Position numbers and translations under genes: made by a program. The notes under the pieces are model-generated. The model ran no database searches and had not been told where the DNA came from. It was given only the letters and a program-made list of their open reading frames with translations. From assembly GCF_014212125.1 (NCBI RefSeq), contig NZ_JACJVP010000024.1, positions 293,957-357,956 on the forward strand: 64,000 nt of DNA. The letters run 5' to 3'. Shown in pieces: positions 49,665 to 58,224 of the stretch (the stretch's first letter is position 1; every line of letters begins with the position of its first letter). Source of the DNA: Cohnella nanjingensis. GTDB taxonomy: Bacteria; Bacillota; Bacilli; Paenibacillales; Paenibacillaceae.

Positions 49665-50267
49665 TTGTCATCCGAGGTTCAACCGCCCCAGGGCTTGCGC
49701 GAGCGCAAGAAGATGAAGACGATGGCGGCCATACAGCGGCACGCCATGCGGCTTTTTCGGGAAAAAGGCTATCAAGCGACGACCGTGGAACAGATCGCCG
49801 AAGCGGCGGAGGTCTCTCCCAGCACGTTCTTCCGTTACTTTCCGACCAAGGAAGACGTGGTGGTCAGGGACGACTACGACCCTCTGCTCATCGAGGCATT
49901 CGAGGGACAGCCGCCAGATCTGAGTCCCTTCCAAGCGTTGCGCAACGCGATGCAGGCGGGGCTGCGCGAGATCGCCCCCGATGAATTGACTACGCTCCTC
50001 CGCGAGAGGAACCGGTTGATCTTGACGGTACCGGAGCTTAGGGCCGCTATGATGAGCAACTTGTCGGACACGATGCTCTTGCTCGCCAGACTGGTCGCCA
50101 GGCGCGTCGGCCGCGCAGAGGACGATCTGGCCGTGCAGACATTCGCCGGAGCCTTCGTGGGCGCCATCTTTGCGGTCATGAACCTTCACGCGACGGATCC
50201 CGAAGCCGACTTCGGAGATCTCCTCGACCGGGCCTTGTCCCATTTGGAGGCAGGTCTGCCGCTGTGA
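49665..50267 (+). CDS. TetR/AcrR family transcriptional regulator
   Basis: 200 residues from the TTG at 49665 with GGGAGTGAG upstream. HTH: LRERKKMKTMAAIQRHAMRL and VEQIAEAAEVSPSTFFRYF. Located 14 bp after the QacA-type pump gene; the most likely role is repression of that operon. Confidence 0.88.
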   Translation: MSSEVQPPQGLRERKKMKTMAAIQRHAMRLFREKGYQATTVEQIAEAAEVSPSTFFRYFPTKEDVVVRDDYDPLLIEAFEGQPPDLSPFQALRNAMQAGLREIAPDELTTLLRERNRLILTVPELRAAMMSNLSDTMLLLARLVARRVGRAEDDLAVQTFAGAFVGAIFAVMNLHATDPEADFGDLLDRALSHLEAGLPL

Positions 50268-50313
50268 GCAAGGGAGAATCTTGGCGTAGGTCCCTGGGCA
50301 TGAGAACATACGG

Positions 50314-50348
50314 ACGGATGGGCGGGGAAGTCCCGCTCATCCGTTTTT
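50314..50348 (+). terminator. Terminator after the MFS-TetR operon
   Basis: ACGGATG-x-GCGGG / CCCGC-x-CATCCGT stem followed by TTTTT. Confidence 0.85.
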
Positions 50349-50448
50349 GCCGTGGCGGGCAAGCCGCTTCGATTCATGTTAGAATGGTCTGAGGAACGGG
50401 CCTCGCGAGGCCGCGGGCCGTTGACATAGAACGAGAAGAGGTACCTTC

Positions 50449-51528
50449 ATGAACCAACCATCCATCTACGGATTAACCTTAGATCAGCTTGTCGCTTGGC
50501 TCGCCGAACGCGGGCACAAGAAGTCCCGGGCGCATCAAGTCTGGGAATGGCTGTACCGCAAGCGCGTCGGGGACTTTGCCGGGATGACGGACGTGAACGC
50601 GGATTGCGTCGCCCTACTGGACGAACACTTCGTCATTCGGACGCAGACCGAGCACCTCCGGCAGGAATCCGCGGACGGGACGATCAAGTTCCTGTTCAGG
50701 CTGCGGGACGGCAATCTGATCGAGACGGTCCTGATGCGGCACAAATACGGGCTGTCCGTCTGCGTCACGACCCAGGTCGGCTGCAACATCGGCTGCAGCT
50801 TCTGCGCCAGCGGGCTGATCGCCAAGAGCCGCGACTTGTCCGCCGGCGAGATCGCCGAGCAGATCATGAACGTGCAGCGCCATCTGGATCAGGCGGGACA
50901 GGACGAGAAAGTCAGTCACGTCGTGGTGATGGGGATCGGCGAGCCGTTCGATAACTTCGCCAACCTCATGGATTTCCTGCAGGTCATTGCCGATCACAAG
51001 GGTCTCGCGATCGGTCCCAGACACATCACCGTATCGACGAGCGGCCTGGCAGACAAGATCCGCGCGTTCGCCGATACGCAGCTGCCGGTCAACCTGGCCG
51101 TCTCGCTGCACGCGCCGAACAACGAACTGCGGACGCGGATCATGAAGATCAATCGCGCGATCCCGATCGAGAAGCTGATGCCGGCGATCGACTACTATCT
51201 GGAGAAGACGAAGCGGCGGATTACGCTCGAGTATATTCTGCTCCGGGATGTCAACGACCGCGTAGAACATGCGATGGAGCTGGCGGAGCTAATCGCCGAC
51301 CGCCGCAAGCTCGCTACGGTCAACTTGATTCCCTACAACCCCGTAGACGAGCACAGTCAGTATCAGCGCAGCGAGCAGGCTGCGATCATGGCTTTCTACG
51401 ATACGCTGAAAAAGCAAGGCATTAACGTCAGCGTCCGTTTGGAGCACGGGGCGGATATCGACGCCGCCTGCGGACAGCTCCGCAGCAAGCAGATGAACCG
51501 TCCCGAAGCCGCCAGCCCGACCGCCTAG
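50449..51528 (+). CDS. rlmN: 23S rRNA (adenine2503-C2)-methyltransferase RlmN
   Basis: 359 residues. Radical-SAM motif CNIGCSFC (three Cys binding the 4Fe-4S cluster) in [22 protein letters not shown]-binding GIGEPFDN, and the C-terminal methyl-carrying Cys in DIDAACGQL. The N-terminus ([18 protein letters not shown]) follows B. subtilis RlmN closely. It methylates A2503 of 23S rRNA and A37 of some tRNAs. A Cfr-type resistance enzyme is less likely because the N-terminal accessory domain and [10 protein letters not shown] motif are of RlmN type. Confidence 0.9.
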   Translation: MNQPSIYGLTLDQLVAWLAERGHKKSRAHQVWEWLYRKRVGDFAGMTDVNADCVALLDEHFVIRTQTEHLRQESADGTIKFLFRLRDGNLIETVLMRHKYGLSVCVTTQVGCNIGCSFCASGLIAKSRDLSAGEIAEQIMNVQRHLDQAGQDEKVSHVVVMGIGEPFDNFANLMDFLQVIADHKGLAIGPRHITVSTSGLADKIRAFADTQLPVNLAVSLHAPNNELRTRIMKINRAIPIEKLMPAIDYYLEKTKRRITLEYILLRDVNDRVEHAMELAELIADRRKLATVNLIPYNPVDEHSQYQRSEQAAIMAFYDTLKKQGINVSVRLEHGADIDAACGQLRSKQMNRPEAASPTA

Positions 51529-51543
51529 AGCGGCCGGGCTTTT
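51514..51543 (+). terminator. Terminator overlapping the rlmN stop codon
   Basis: AGCCCGACCGC / GCGGCCGGGCT 11-bp stem that includes the stop codon in its loop, then TTT. A near copy of the same hairpin lies at 51601-51627. Confidence 0.8.
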
Positions 51544-51600
51544 CCGTCTCCGGGGACCGACCGGCCGCAGCATGCGGAAGAATCGTACGGAAGCGAACGC

Positions 51601-51627
51601 AGCCCGGCCGCTTAGCGCGGTCGGGCT
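51601..51627. terminator. Second copy of the rlmN terminator hairpin
   Basis: AGCCCGGCCGC / GCGGTCGGGCT. It resembles the hairpin at 51514-51543 in sequence and may serve the convergent MFS gene. Confidence 0.6.
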
Positions 51628-51678
51628 GTTCGTCTACGGCGGGGGAGATCCGGTTCCCCGGCACGTATGGCGGCGTGC

Positions 51679-52959
51679 TTAAGCTTGAAGCTGCTGACGC
51701 GCCGCCGCTCCGATCTTCGCGACGCGGATCGCCATCAAGGCCGCGAAGAAGCAGACGAAGCCGGCGACCACGAACGGAACGGTATAGGCGCCGAGCCACT
51801 GCCGCACCGCGCCCGCGCCATAGGCCGCTACCGATGCGCCGACCTGGTGGGCGACGACGATCCAGCCGAAGATCATGCCGGATTTGGCTTTGCCGAACTC
51901 CTGGGAGGCGAGCTTCACCGTAGGCGGCACGGTTGCGATCCAATCCAGGCCGTAGAACACGCTGAACACCAGGAGCGCCGTCGGACCCGCGCTAAGCGCA
52001 TACGGGAGGAAGATCAGCGAGAGGCCGCGGAAGCCGTAATACCAGAACAGCAGCCACCGGCTGTCGAAGCGGTCGGAGAGCCAGCCCGAGAGCGTCGTGC
52101 CGATGAGGTCGAACATCCCCATCAGGGCGAGCAGCCCCGCGGCCGTCACTTCGGCGATCCCGTGGTCGCCGCAGGCGGGGATCAGATGGGTGCCGATCAG
52201 GCCGTTCGTCGAGAAGCCGCAGAAGAAGAACGTGCCGGCGAGCAGCCAGAAGGTGGCGCTCCGGAGGCTCGAACGCAGCGCTTGGAGCGGCGCGAGGAAG
52301 ATGCTGCCTCGGAACGGCTCCGGCTTCGTCACCCGTTCCTCGCCGTAGGCGGGAAGGCCGACGTCGGAAGGGTGGTTGCGCATGCCGATCGCGACGAGGA
52401 TCATCACGACGAAGATGACGGCGACGGCCGTAAAGACGGCGTATCTCCACCCGATCTGGGCGGTGATCTGCGCGAGCAAGGGCAGGAAGAGCAGCTGCCC
52501 CGTGGCGGCGCTCGCGGTCAGCAGACCGACGACGAGCCCTTTGCGTTTGACGAACCAATGGTTCGTCACGGTGACGCCGAGGACGTTGGCCATCATCCCG
52601 GTGGCGAGTCCCGACACGAGTCCCCACAGCAGCTCAAACTGCCAGAGCGCGGTCATGAGGGGCGTGACGGCGAGGCTGGCGGCCAGCACGGCGAGCGACA
52701 CGACGATGACTCTGCGAATGCCGAAGCGCTCGAGCACCGCGGCGGAGAAGGGGCCGACGAGACCGTACAGGAAGATCCCGACGGAGATGACGCCCGAGAT
52801 GCCGCCGCGGCTCCAGCCGAATTCTTTCTCGAACGGCAGCATGAGGATGCTCGGCATGGAGCGAATTCCCGCAGAGACGAGCAGGGTGACGAAGGCGAGG
52901 AGAACGACGACCCACCCGTAATGAATTTTTCTAGGCGCCTTGGCGCTGCTTGCGTTCAT
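51679..52959 (-). CDS. MFS transporter (monocarboxylate/oxalate-formate antiporter-like)
   Basis: 426 residues from the ATG at 52959, behind GGAGTGGG. Twelve hydrophobic segments; RKIHYGWVVVLLAFVTLLVS, FGWSRGGISGVISVG and SGWLSDRFDSRWLL place it in the oxalate/formate-monocarboxylate MFS group. It is divergent from the MarR gene at 53068 and shares the TTGTACATACAA operator, so MarR probably represses it. Confidence 0.88.
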   Translation of the reverse strand: MNASSAKAPRKIHYGWVVVLLAFVTLLVSAGIRSMPSILMLPFEKEFGWSRGGISGVISVGIFLYGLVGPFSAAVLERFGIRRVIVVSLAVLAASLAVTPLMTALWQFELLWGLVSGLATGMMANVLGVTVTNHWFVKRKGLVVGLLTASAATGQLLFLPLLAQITAQIGWRYAVFTAVAVIFVVMILVAIGMRNHPSDVGLPAYGEERVTKPEPFRGSIFLAPLQALRSSLRSATFWLLAGTFFFCGFSTNGLIGTHLIPACGDHGIAEVTAAGLLALMGMFDLIGTTLSGWLSDRFDSRWLLFWYYGFRGLSLIFLPYALSAGPTALLVFSVFYGLDWIATVPPTVKLASQEFGKAKSGMIFGWIVVAHQVGASVAAYGAGAVRQWLGAYTVPFVVAGFVCFFAALMAIRVAKIGAAARQQLQA

Positions 52960-52987
52960 TCGAACCCACTCCATATTTATGCTTTAG

Positions 52988-52999
52988 TTGTACATACAA
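52988..52999. promoter_or_regulatory. MarR operator in the MFS promoter
   Basis: TTGTACATACAA, 29 bp upstream of the MFS start. It is the exact reverse complement of the 12-mer at 53518-53529 in the marR-like gene's own promoter. Confidence 0.75.
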
Positions 53000-53067
53000 T
53001 AAAATGTGTGGCGTCGTGAGCCTTGCCCGACCGTCGCTTCCGCGAAGCGGTCTCCTCTTGACCGCGA

Positions 53068-53493
53068 TCAAGTCTTCTCGAGATGCTCGCTCGTCGAGAT
53101 CAGGTCCATCGACATTCGCGTCGCGAATTCCTCGCCCAGCACGGCTTCGTATCTTGCCTTCAGCCGCTTCGAGGCGTTGCGTATCTCTCCTTCGAGGGCC
53201 TGCCCCTTGGGCATCGGATAGACCAGCACGGTCTTGCCGTGCACCTTGCGTTCCACGAGCTGCTTGGTCTCCAGCTTATCGATGAACCGCGTGAGGGTGG
53301 AGGGCGCGATGCTGAGCTTCTCCGAGAGCTCCTTCTGCGTGATGCCTGGCGCGCTGTTCACGAGCCGGATCAGATAGCCGTACATCGGCGTAAGCCCCGT
53401 CGGCGCGAATTCCTCTTCGGCAATCTTGGTGATGGCGCGGCCCAGGCGATTGGCGGTGAAGAACATGCAGCTACTCAGGAAGCTATCATCCAT
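53068..53493 (-). CDS. MarR family transcriptional regulator
   Basis: 141 residues from the ATG at 53493, with GGAGGT 9 bp upstream. Winged helix: LTPMYGYLIRLVNSAPGITQ, ELSEKLSIAPSTLTRFIDKL, wing HGKTVLVYPMPKGQ. The gene and the downstream MFS gene (52959, same strand) have matching 12-bp operators. The 108-bp gap between them contains the second operator. Confidence 0.9.
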   Translation of the reverse strand: MDDSFLSSCMFFTANRLGRAITKIAEEEFAPTGLTPMYGYLIRLVNSAPGITQKELSEKLSIAPSTLTRFIDKLETKQLVERKVHGKTVLVYPMPKGQALEGEIRNASKRLKARYEAVLGEEFATRMSMDLISTSEHLEKT

Positions 53494-53517
53494 GATCGGC
53501 GACCTCCGTTTTTTATT

Positions 53518-53529
53518 TTGTATGTACAA
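53518..53529. promoter_or_regulatory. MarR operator in its own promoter
   Basis: TTGTATGTACAA, 25 bp upstream of the MarR start codon. Together with 52988-52999 it defines a consensus TTGTAYRTACAA. Confidence 0.75.
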
Positions 53530-53580
53530 CGAATATAATGGGTTTTCCTGACGTTGTCAATCCCATTTCGCCATATGAAA

Positions 53581-53606
53581 AAAGCACCCCGAAGGGTGCT
53601 CGCGCA
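53581..53606 (-). terminator. Terminator of the 53.7-kb membrane-protein gene
   Basis: AGCACCC / GGGTGCT stem. On the minus strand it is followed by TTTTTT. Confidence 0.8.
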
Positions 53607-53693
53607 AAGGTGCTGGAAATCATGGCTATCGAAACCTCGACTGCTGAATCCATGGTTGCAGCGCGCCTTTCTTTTGAAGCTGTCTGCCGGTGC

Positions 53694-54212
53694 CTAGACA
53701 GTCGTTCTCCGGCGGAAGAGCATCACCAGGCCGCCGGCCGCGATCAGTCCCATGGCGAGGATCGGCCGGCCGTGCAGCAGACTGCCGAAGAGCGCCCCGA
53801 TGGCGAAGATCGCGAAGAAGAGCGCCGACAGCACCGTCAGGATGTTGATCGGGATGAGCAGCCACTTGTTCCGCGTGCCGAACCAATAGAGCTCGAACAA
53901 GCCGACCGCGACGGCGAAGATAAAGCCCGGCCACATGAACGACCAGCTGTCGAACAGCATGGACACCTGGCAGACGAGTCCCGCCGTGAGCAGGATGCCC
54001 CCGGGGACCAGCACGCCGACGCCCCGTCGCTGCAGGAGCGAGAAGTACAGCCAGTGGAAGAATACGCCGAGCGGCAGCACGAACATGCTCGGCCAGAAAT
54101 AAGCGAAGATCGAGCCCGTTCCCCAGTGCACTCCGCCCCGGGTGAACATAAAGATGCCCAAGAGGATGAGGATCGGGCCCAGCAAGAAGTTGCGGCTCGC
54201 ATTCAGATTCAA
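53694..54212 (-). CDS. Uncharacterised five-to-six-TM membrane protein
   Basis: 172 residues, almost wholly hydrophobic: about five segments (FLLGPILILLGIFMFT, MFVLPLGVFFHWLYF, VLVPGGILLTAGLVC, FMWPGFIFAVAVGLFEL, LLIPINILTVLSALFFAIFAIG). It ends in a short basic tail. Family not recognised; monocistronic with its own terminator. Confidence 0.75.
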   Translation of the reverse strand: MNLNASRNFLLGPILILLGIFMFTRGGVHWGTGSIFAYFWPSMFVLPLGVFFHWLYFSLLQRRGVGVLVPGGILLTAGLVCQVSMLFDSWSFMWPGFIFAVAVGLFELYWFGTRNKWLLIPINILTVLSALFFAIFAIGALFGSLLHGRPILAMGLIAAGGLVMLFRRRTTV

Positions 54213-54356
54213 AGGAAGTCCCTCCCGTTATCCGTTGCCATTGTTACTTCAAGAATACCAGGAACAGGGGCAAGCGTCTTCGGCTGAGGGACGTGGTGCT
54301 TATCGGACGCGAGACGGTTGACGGAATAAGGGTAAATGTGCTTGACGGCGCGCGGA

Positions 54357-55583
54357 TTAGCAATAGGCGGCCCGAGAAGGGTCGCGCTTGCTCGCCTTCG
54401 CCGTATCCCTCCGCTCCAGCGCGCGGCTCCAGCCGGTCAAGGCGACGGCGAAGAGCACCATGATGGCGCCTACCCATGTCGTATGAATCAAGCCGAGCGA
54501 ATCCGTCACGACGCCGCCCAGATAGGCGCCGATGGCGATGCCGCCATTGAACGCGGCGATGTTGACGGCCGAAGCCGTGTCGACGGCGTTCGGGGCGTAG
54601 CGCTTGGCGAGCGTCACGACGTGCGACTGCAAGCCGGGCACGTTCATGAAGGCGAGCAGTCCCATGAAGAAGATCGTGGCGACGCCGGCGATCTTGAACG
54701 GCACGGTGAAGGCGAGCACGAAGAGCACGACCGCCTGCACGGCGAACATGTAGAACAGGGCGCCGATCGGATTGCGGTTGGCCGCCCTCCCCCCGACGAC
54801 ATTGCCGATGGCGATGGCAATGCCGTACAAGAGGAGGATGCCGGCTACGGTCCTTTCCCCGAATCCGGTTATATCGTGCAGCAGCGGGGACAAATAAGTG
54901 AAGACGACGAACGTGCCCCCATAGCCGAGCGCGGTAATGGCGAAAGCCAGCAGCAGGCGTCCGTTCGCGGCGAGCTTGGCTTGATCGCGCACGCTCGTCT
55001 TCGTGCCGGGGCGCAGGTCCGCCGGGACCAAGACCAGGTTGGCGATCAGCGCAACCAAGCCGACGGCGACGATCGCGACGAAGGCCGTCCGCCAGCCCCA
55101 ATGCTGGCCGATCAACGTGCCCAGCGGCACGCCGGTGACCGTCGCGACCGTAAGACCCGAGAACATGATGGAGATGGCGCTGGCTCTGCGGTTCTCGGCG
55201 ACGAGGTCGGCCGCGATGGTGGAGCCGATCGACATGAACACCCCGTGCGCCAAGGCCGATACGACGCGGGCGACGAGGAGCAGGGCGATGCCGTTCGCGG
55301 CGGCGGCCAGGCTGTTGCCGGCGACGAAGACGATCATGATCCCGACGAGCAGCGTCTTGCGGGAGACGCCGGAGGTCAGGGACGTTAAGACGGGGGCGCC
55401 GAAGACGACGCCGAGGGCGTACAAGGTCACGGTGAGTCCCGCAGTCGTGACCGATATATGCAGGTCATCGGCGATCAAGGGCAGCAGCCCGACGCTGATG
55501 AACTCGGTTGTGCCGATGGCAAAGGCGCTGATCGCGAGCGCGATGAGCGCGAACGTGCTTTTTCTCTGCGCGTATGACATCAT
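54357..55583 (-). CDS. MFS sugar/drug efflux transporter (AraJ/YdhP type)
   Basis: 408 residues. The start is one of two adjacent ATGs (55583 or 55580) behind AGGAG. Twelve TM segments; FAIGTTEFISVGLLPLIADD, ARVVSALAHGVFMSIGS and GAYLGGVVTDSLGLIHTTW match the DHA1/AraJ-like group. Divergent from the HxlR regulator gene, which probably controls it. Confidence 0.9.
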   Translation of the reverse strand: MMSYAQRKSTFALIALAISAFAIGTTEFISVGLLPLIADDLHISVTTAGLTVTLYALGVVFGAPVLTSLTSGVSRKTLLVGIMIVFVAGNSLAAAANGIALLLVARVVSALAHGVFMSIGSTIAADLVAENRRASAISIMFSGLTVATVTGVPLGTLIGQHWGWRTAFVAIVAVGLVALIANLVLVPADLRPGTKTSVRDQAKLAANGRLLLAFAITALGYGGTFVVFTYLSPLLHDITGFGERTVAGILLLYGIAIAIGNVVGGRAANRNPIGALFYMFAVQAVVLFVLAFTVPFKIAGVATIFFMGLLAFMNVPGLQSHVVTLAKRYAPNAVDTASAVNIAAFNGGIAIGAYLGGVVTDSLGLIHTTWVGAIMVLFAVALTGWSRALERRDTAKASKRDPSRAAYC

Positions 55584-55718
55584 ATTCACTCCTATGCGGT
55601 GGTAATGACCGGCCGGTAGGTGTATTATGAGACATCCGGATCAGAATGAACAGTACGCACCTTAAAGTAGGATAGGTACTTGAAAGTTCCTATAAGCGGA
55701 TCGAAAGGATGTCATGAG

Positions 55719-56081
55719 GTGAACCAAAAGAAATACAACGTCTCGGTTGAGGCGGCCCTCGAAGTCATCGGCGGCAAATGGAAGTGCGTGATCCTGTGCC
55801 ACTTGATGCGCGGGAAGAAAAGAACCAGCGACCTGAAGCGTCTGATGCCTGCCATCACGCAGAAGATGCTCACGCAGCAGCTGCGCGAGCTGGAGGAGCA
55901 CGGCATTGTCAACCGAATCGCCTACAATCAGATTCCGCCGAAAGTGGAGTACGAGCTGAGCGAGTATGGGCACAGCTTGGAGCCGATCCTGAATTCGCTC
56001 TGCGAGTGGGGAGAGGCGCGCATCATTCGAGAGTATGGGGACAAGTTCGCCGTGCTGGAGGACAACATTCTCAATCATTAG
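55719..56081 (+). CDS. HxlR family transcriptional regulator
   Basis: 120 residues from the GTG at 55719, matching the usual HxlR start (NQKKYNVSVEAALEVIGGKW). The winged helix contains KRTSDLKRLMPAITQKMLTQ, and the wing PPKVEYELSEYGHSLEPIL. The intergenic region toward the MFS gene is 135 bp. Members often sense aldehydes, quinones or disulfide stress. Confidence 0.9.
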   Translation: MNQKKYNVSVEAALEVIGGKWKCVILCHLMRGKKRTSDLKRLMPAITQKMLTQQLRELEEHGIVNRIAYNQIPPKVEYELSEYGHSLEPILNSLCEWGEARIIREYGDKFAVLEDNILNH

Positions 56082-56083
56082 AA

Positions 56084-56273
56084 ATGCGTAAGAACGTACA
56101 AGAAAGGCGCTTGGACACGGCGCTGCAGCTGTTGGAGCCTGCGATCGTCATTATCCTTGGATTTTTTGCCGGCGTCCCGCTGAGCGGGAACGGCATCCAT
56201 CTGGCGTAGAGCGGCGTGCCGGCGGTTGCTGCTGCTCTTCGTGAACGACTTCTTGGGGAAGAAGAAACGGTAA
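56084..56273 (+). pseudogene. Short ORFs that look like decayed gene ends
   Basis: 56084-56209 encodes 41 residues ending with a hydrophobic segment, LQLLEPAIVIILGFFAGV, which resembles the C-terminal membrane region of GspF/PilC secretion proteins. A second frame ends at 56273 with LLLLFVNDFLGKKKR. Neither has a ribosome binding site. They are best read as remnants of removed genes; the GspF resemblance is weak. Confidence 0.3.
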
Positions 56274-56344
56274 GAGGGCATGCTATGGAAGCGAGATGGC
56301 CATAGTACGTAAAGGGCGTACCCGATATGCCGCTTCAGCGTTAC

Positions 56345-56385
56345 CGGCGCATATCGCCCAAAGAGACGTACCCCGTACGCCTCTT
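56345..56385. repeat. Single GAGACGTAC hairpin element
   Basis: AAAGAGACGTAC-CCC-GTACGCCTCTTT followed by TT. This matches the hairpin core of the 51-bp units at 42.8 kb and the element at 33.9 kb. It lies at the 3' end of the DUF2306 gene and could act as its terminator. Confidence 0.65.
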
Positions 56386-56411
56386 TTTCGCATGGATTCG
56401 TGTAGCCCCTC

Positions 56412-57071
56412 TTAATCTCCACGCAACCTTTGGGCGAAGACCCATTCCGCCAGCAGGAGATTGACGATGAGACCCAGCCAAATGTTGACTTCAAGCACGA
56501 GCGATACTACGGCTTGTACGCCGCCTGGCGGCAGCCCCCCGTGGCCCGCGACGAAGATCAAGATGCAGAGCGGCGTGATGAGCCGGGCGGTCGCCGCGAC
56601 GAGCGTCACCGCATAGCTGCGCAGCATCCACAGCCCGTGCGCGCCGTATTGTCGCCGCCGAATGGCGACGTATCCCCGCCAGCCGGTGAAGAGCCACAGC
56701 GCGGCTAAAGTCAGGAAAGCCAGTTGGCGGATGAAGCTCTCGGTGAAGGCGCCTACGACCAGTCCCGTCGCGCCGCCGATCGCGACGCAAATCAAGTAGA
56801 TGCGTCCGATCAGCCGATGAAGACCGGGGCGACGGCGCCGAAGAGCGGGGAGGAATTGAAGCCAGCCCACGGCAAGCGCCAGGAACGAAGCGAAGATATG
56901 GACGAGCAGCAGCGGAAAGTGCAGCGGGAAGGACGGGTCGAGATCGACGCGGCTGAGGCCGGGGTCCAGTAGGACATACGGGCCGACGGCGAATCCCGTC
57001 GCGCCTCCGAACAGGACGATGAGGATCAGCCAGCCGGGATTCCATTTACGCTTAGCAGGAGTCATTGTCAT
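56412..57071 (-). CDS. DUF2306 membrane protein
   Basis: 219 residues with about seven TM segments. The central GLHRLIGRIYLICVAIGGATG and GAHGLWMLRSYAVTLVAATA carry the conserved His/Arg residues of DUF2306. Located 19 bp after the GDSL hydrolase stop on the same strand, so probably cotranscribed. Function unknown. Confidence 0.85.
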   Translation of the reverse strand: MTMTPAKRKWNPGWLILIVLFGGATGFAVGPYVLLDPGLSRVDLDPSFPLHFPLLLVHIFASFLALAVGWLQFLPALRRRRPGLHRLIGRIYLICVAIGGATGLVVGAFTESFIRQLAFLTLAALWLFTGWRGYVAIRRRQYGAHGLWMLRSYAVTLVAATARLITPLCILIFVAGHGGLPPGGVQAVVSLVLEVNIWLGLIVNLLLAEWVFAQRLRGD

Positions 57072-57090
57072 CTGCCGAATATATGAAGTC

Positions 57091-57933
57091 TCATGGCTGC
57101 CCCTCTTCCTCGGCCAGCCGCTCGACCAGCCGCTTGAGGATGGCCTGCTGCCCCTCGGTCGAAGGATGAATGCCGTCGGGGCCGAGCAGCTCCCCTGCTG
57201 CGGCTCCCTCGAACGCCGGCTGGACGTCGATCACCGTCTCCGGCCACCGGCGGATGAGGTCGCCGACGACGCGGATATCGGCATTCCGCCAATCCAACTG
57301 ACCCAGCTTGAAATGCGGATTCGCAGAGACGCGCGCTTCGTCGAACAGCGGAGGCGTGATCCACGCCCATCTCGCGTCCGTCTGCGCGCCTGCGATCTGT
57401 CGGATCGCGGCGAGATTCCGGGCGGTCTCCTCCATGCTGACCAGCGAGATCGCCGAATCTCGGCCCATCCGCGCGACGTCGTTGGCCCCGGCCAGGAAGA
57501 AGATCCAGTCGGGCCGCCAGGCGCAGATGGAGGGGAGCCGGCCCAAGATCTGCGTCGTCGTCTGTCCGGATACCCCTTCGTTGACGATGCGGATGCCGTC
57601 CCGCGGCCGCCGGATCGCCAGCGCTTGCCGCAGCATCTCGAGCCAGGATACGCGATCGGCCGTCGTGCTCTCGCCGATCCCTACGATCGTCTCGCCGGGC
57701 TTGAAGGGCAGGCGGTCGATGCCTGCCGCGAAGACCGGGTTCGCGAGCAATCGCTCGGCGGCCTCCCGGGCTTGGTTCTCCAGCGCCAGCCGGGTCTCGC
57801 GGAGCGCGGCTTCGTCCATCCCGTACAGCGCCGCGATCAGCGGCTCGTCCCAATGCCGCACGAAGCCCAATAGCTTCTCGGGATGCTGGAACTGCACGAG
57901 CTTCGTCCAGGGGGACGGTGAGCGTTGATCCAT
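57091..57933 (-). CDS. SGNH/GDSL hydrolase family protein
   Basis: 280 residues. After an N-terminal region of about 85 residues come block I (IVGIGESTTADR, Ser nucleophile in GES in place of GDS), the block II Gly (VNEGVSGQTT), block III (FFLAGANDVARMG) and block V (DGIHPSTEGQQ) with the Asp-x-x-His pair. It is an esterase or acylhydrolase, cytosolic as no signal peptide is present. AAGGAGG lies 8 bp before the ATG. Confidence 0.88.
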   Translation of the reverse strand: MDQRSPSPWTKLVQFQHPEKLLGFVRHWDEPLIAALYGMDEAALRETRLALENQAREAAERLLANPVFAAGIDRLPFKPGETIVGIGESTTADRVSWLEMLRQALAIRRPRDGIRIVNEGVSGQTTTQILGRLPSICAWRPDWIFFLAGANDVARMGRDSAISLVSMEETARNLAAIRQIAGAQTDARWAWITPPLFDEARVSANPHFKLGQLDWRNADIRVVGDLIRRWPETVIDVQPAFEGAAAGELLGPDGIHPSTEGQQAILKRLVERLAEEEGQP

Positions 57934-58146
57934 TTTTTTGCCTCCTTAAGCGTTCTTTACTCCTTTCATCGTACTGCTCATTTCTAAATGGCGGCTAAAT
58001 TCATATCTAAACAAAGCATTAAATCAGGATACGGCAAATCGACCGCTCGATTCGGCTGGTATTCGAAGCGATCCGCAATGAGGAATCAGGTCGTAAACAA
58101 GTCGCGACGAGTCGCGCCGACGGATAAAGAGGAATTTGGCCGCGCG

Positions 58147-58175
58147 AAACGGACCCTTTTTCAAGGGGCCGTTTT
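58147..58175. terminator. Hairpin terminator upstream of the permease gene
   Basis: AAACGG-x-CCC / GGG-x-CCGTTT stem followed by T on both sides. The rest of the 57934-58224 gap shows no gene. Confidence 0.6.
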
Positions 58176-58224
58176 GAGATAAGGTGGGAGTACAGTGTCG
58201 ATTCCGTAAACGAGGTGTTCCCGC

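Noticed and set aside
50449..51528. Cfr-type 23S rRNA methyltransferase (antibiotic resistance)
   Set aside because: N-terminal domain, [10 protein letters not shown] motif and C-terminus follow B. subtilis RlmN; nothing specific to Cfr was seen.
51667..53019. 450-codon ORF antisense to the MFS gene
   Set aside because: Low-complexity charged product, typical of the antisense of hydrophobic GC-rich genes.
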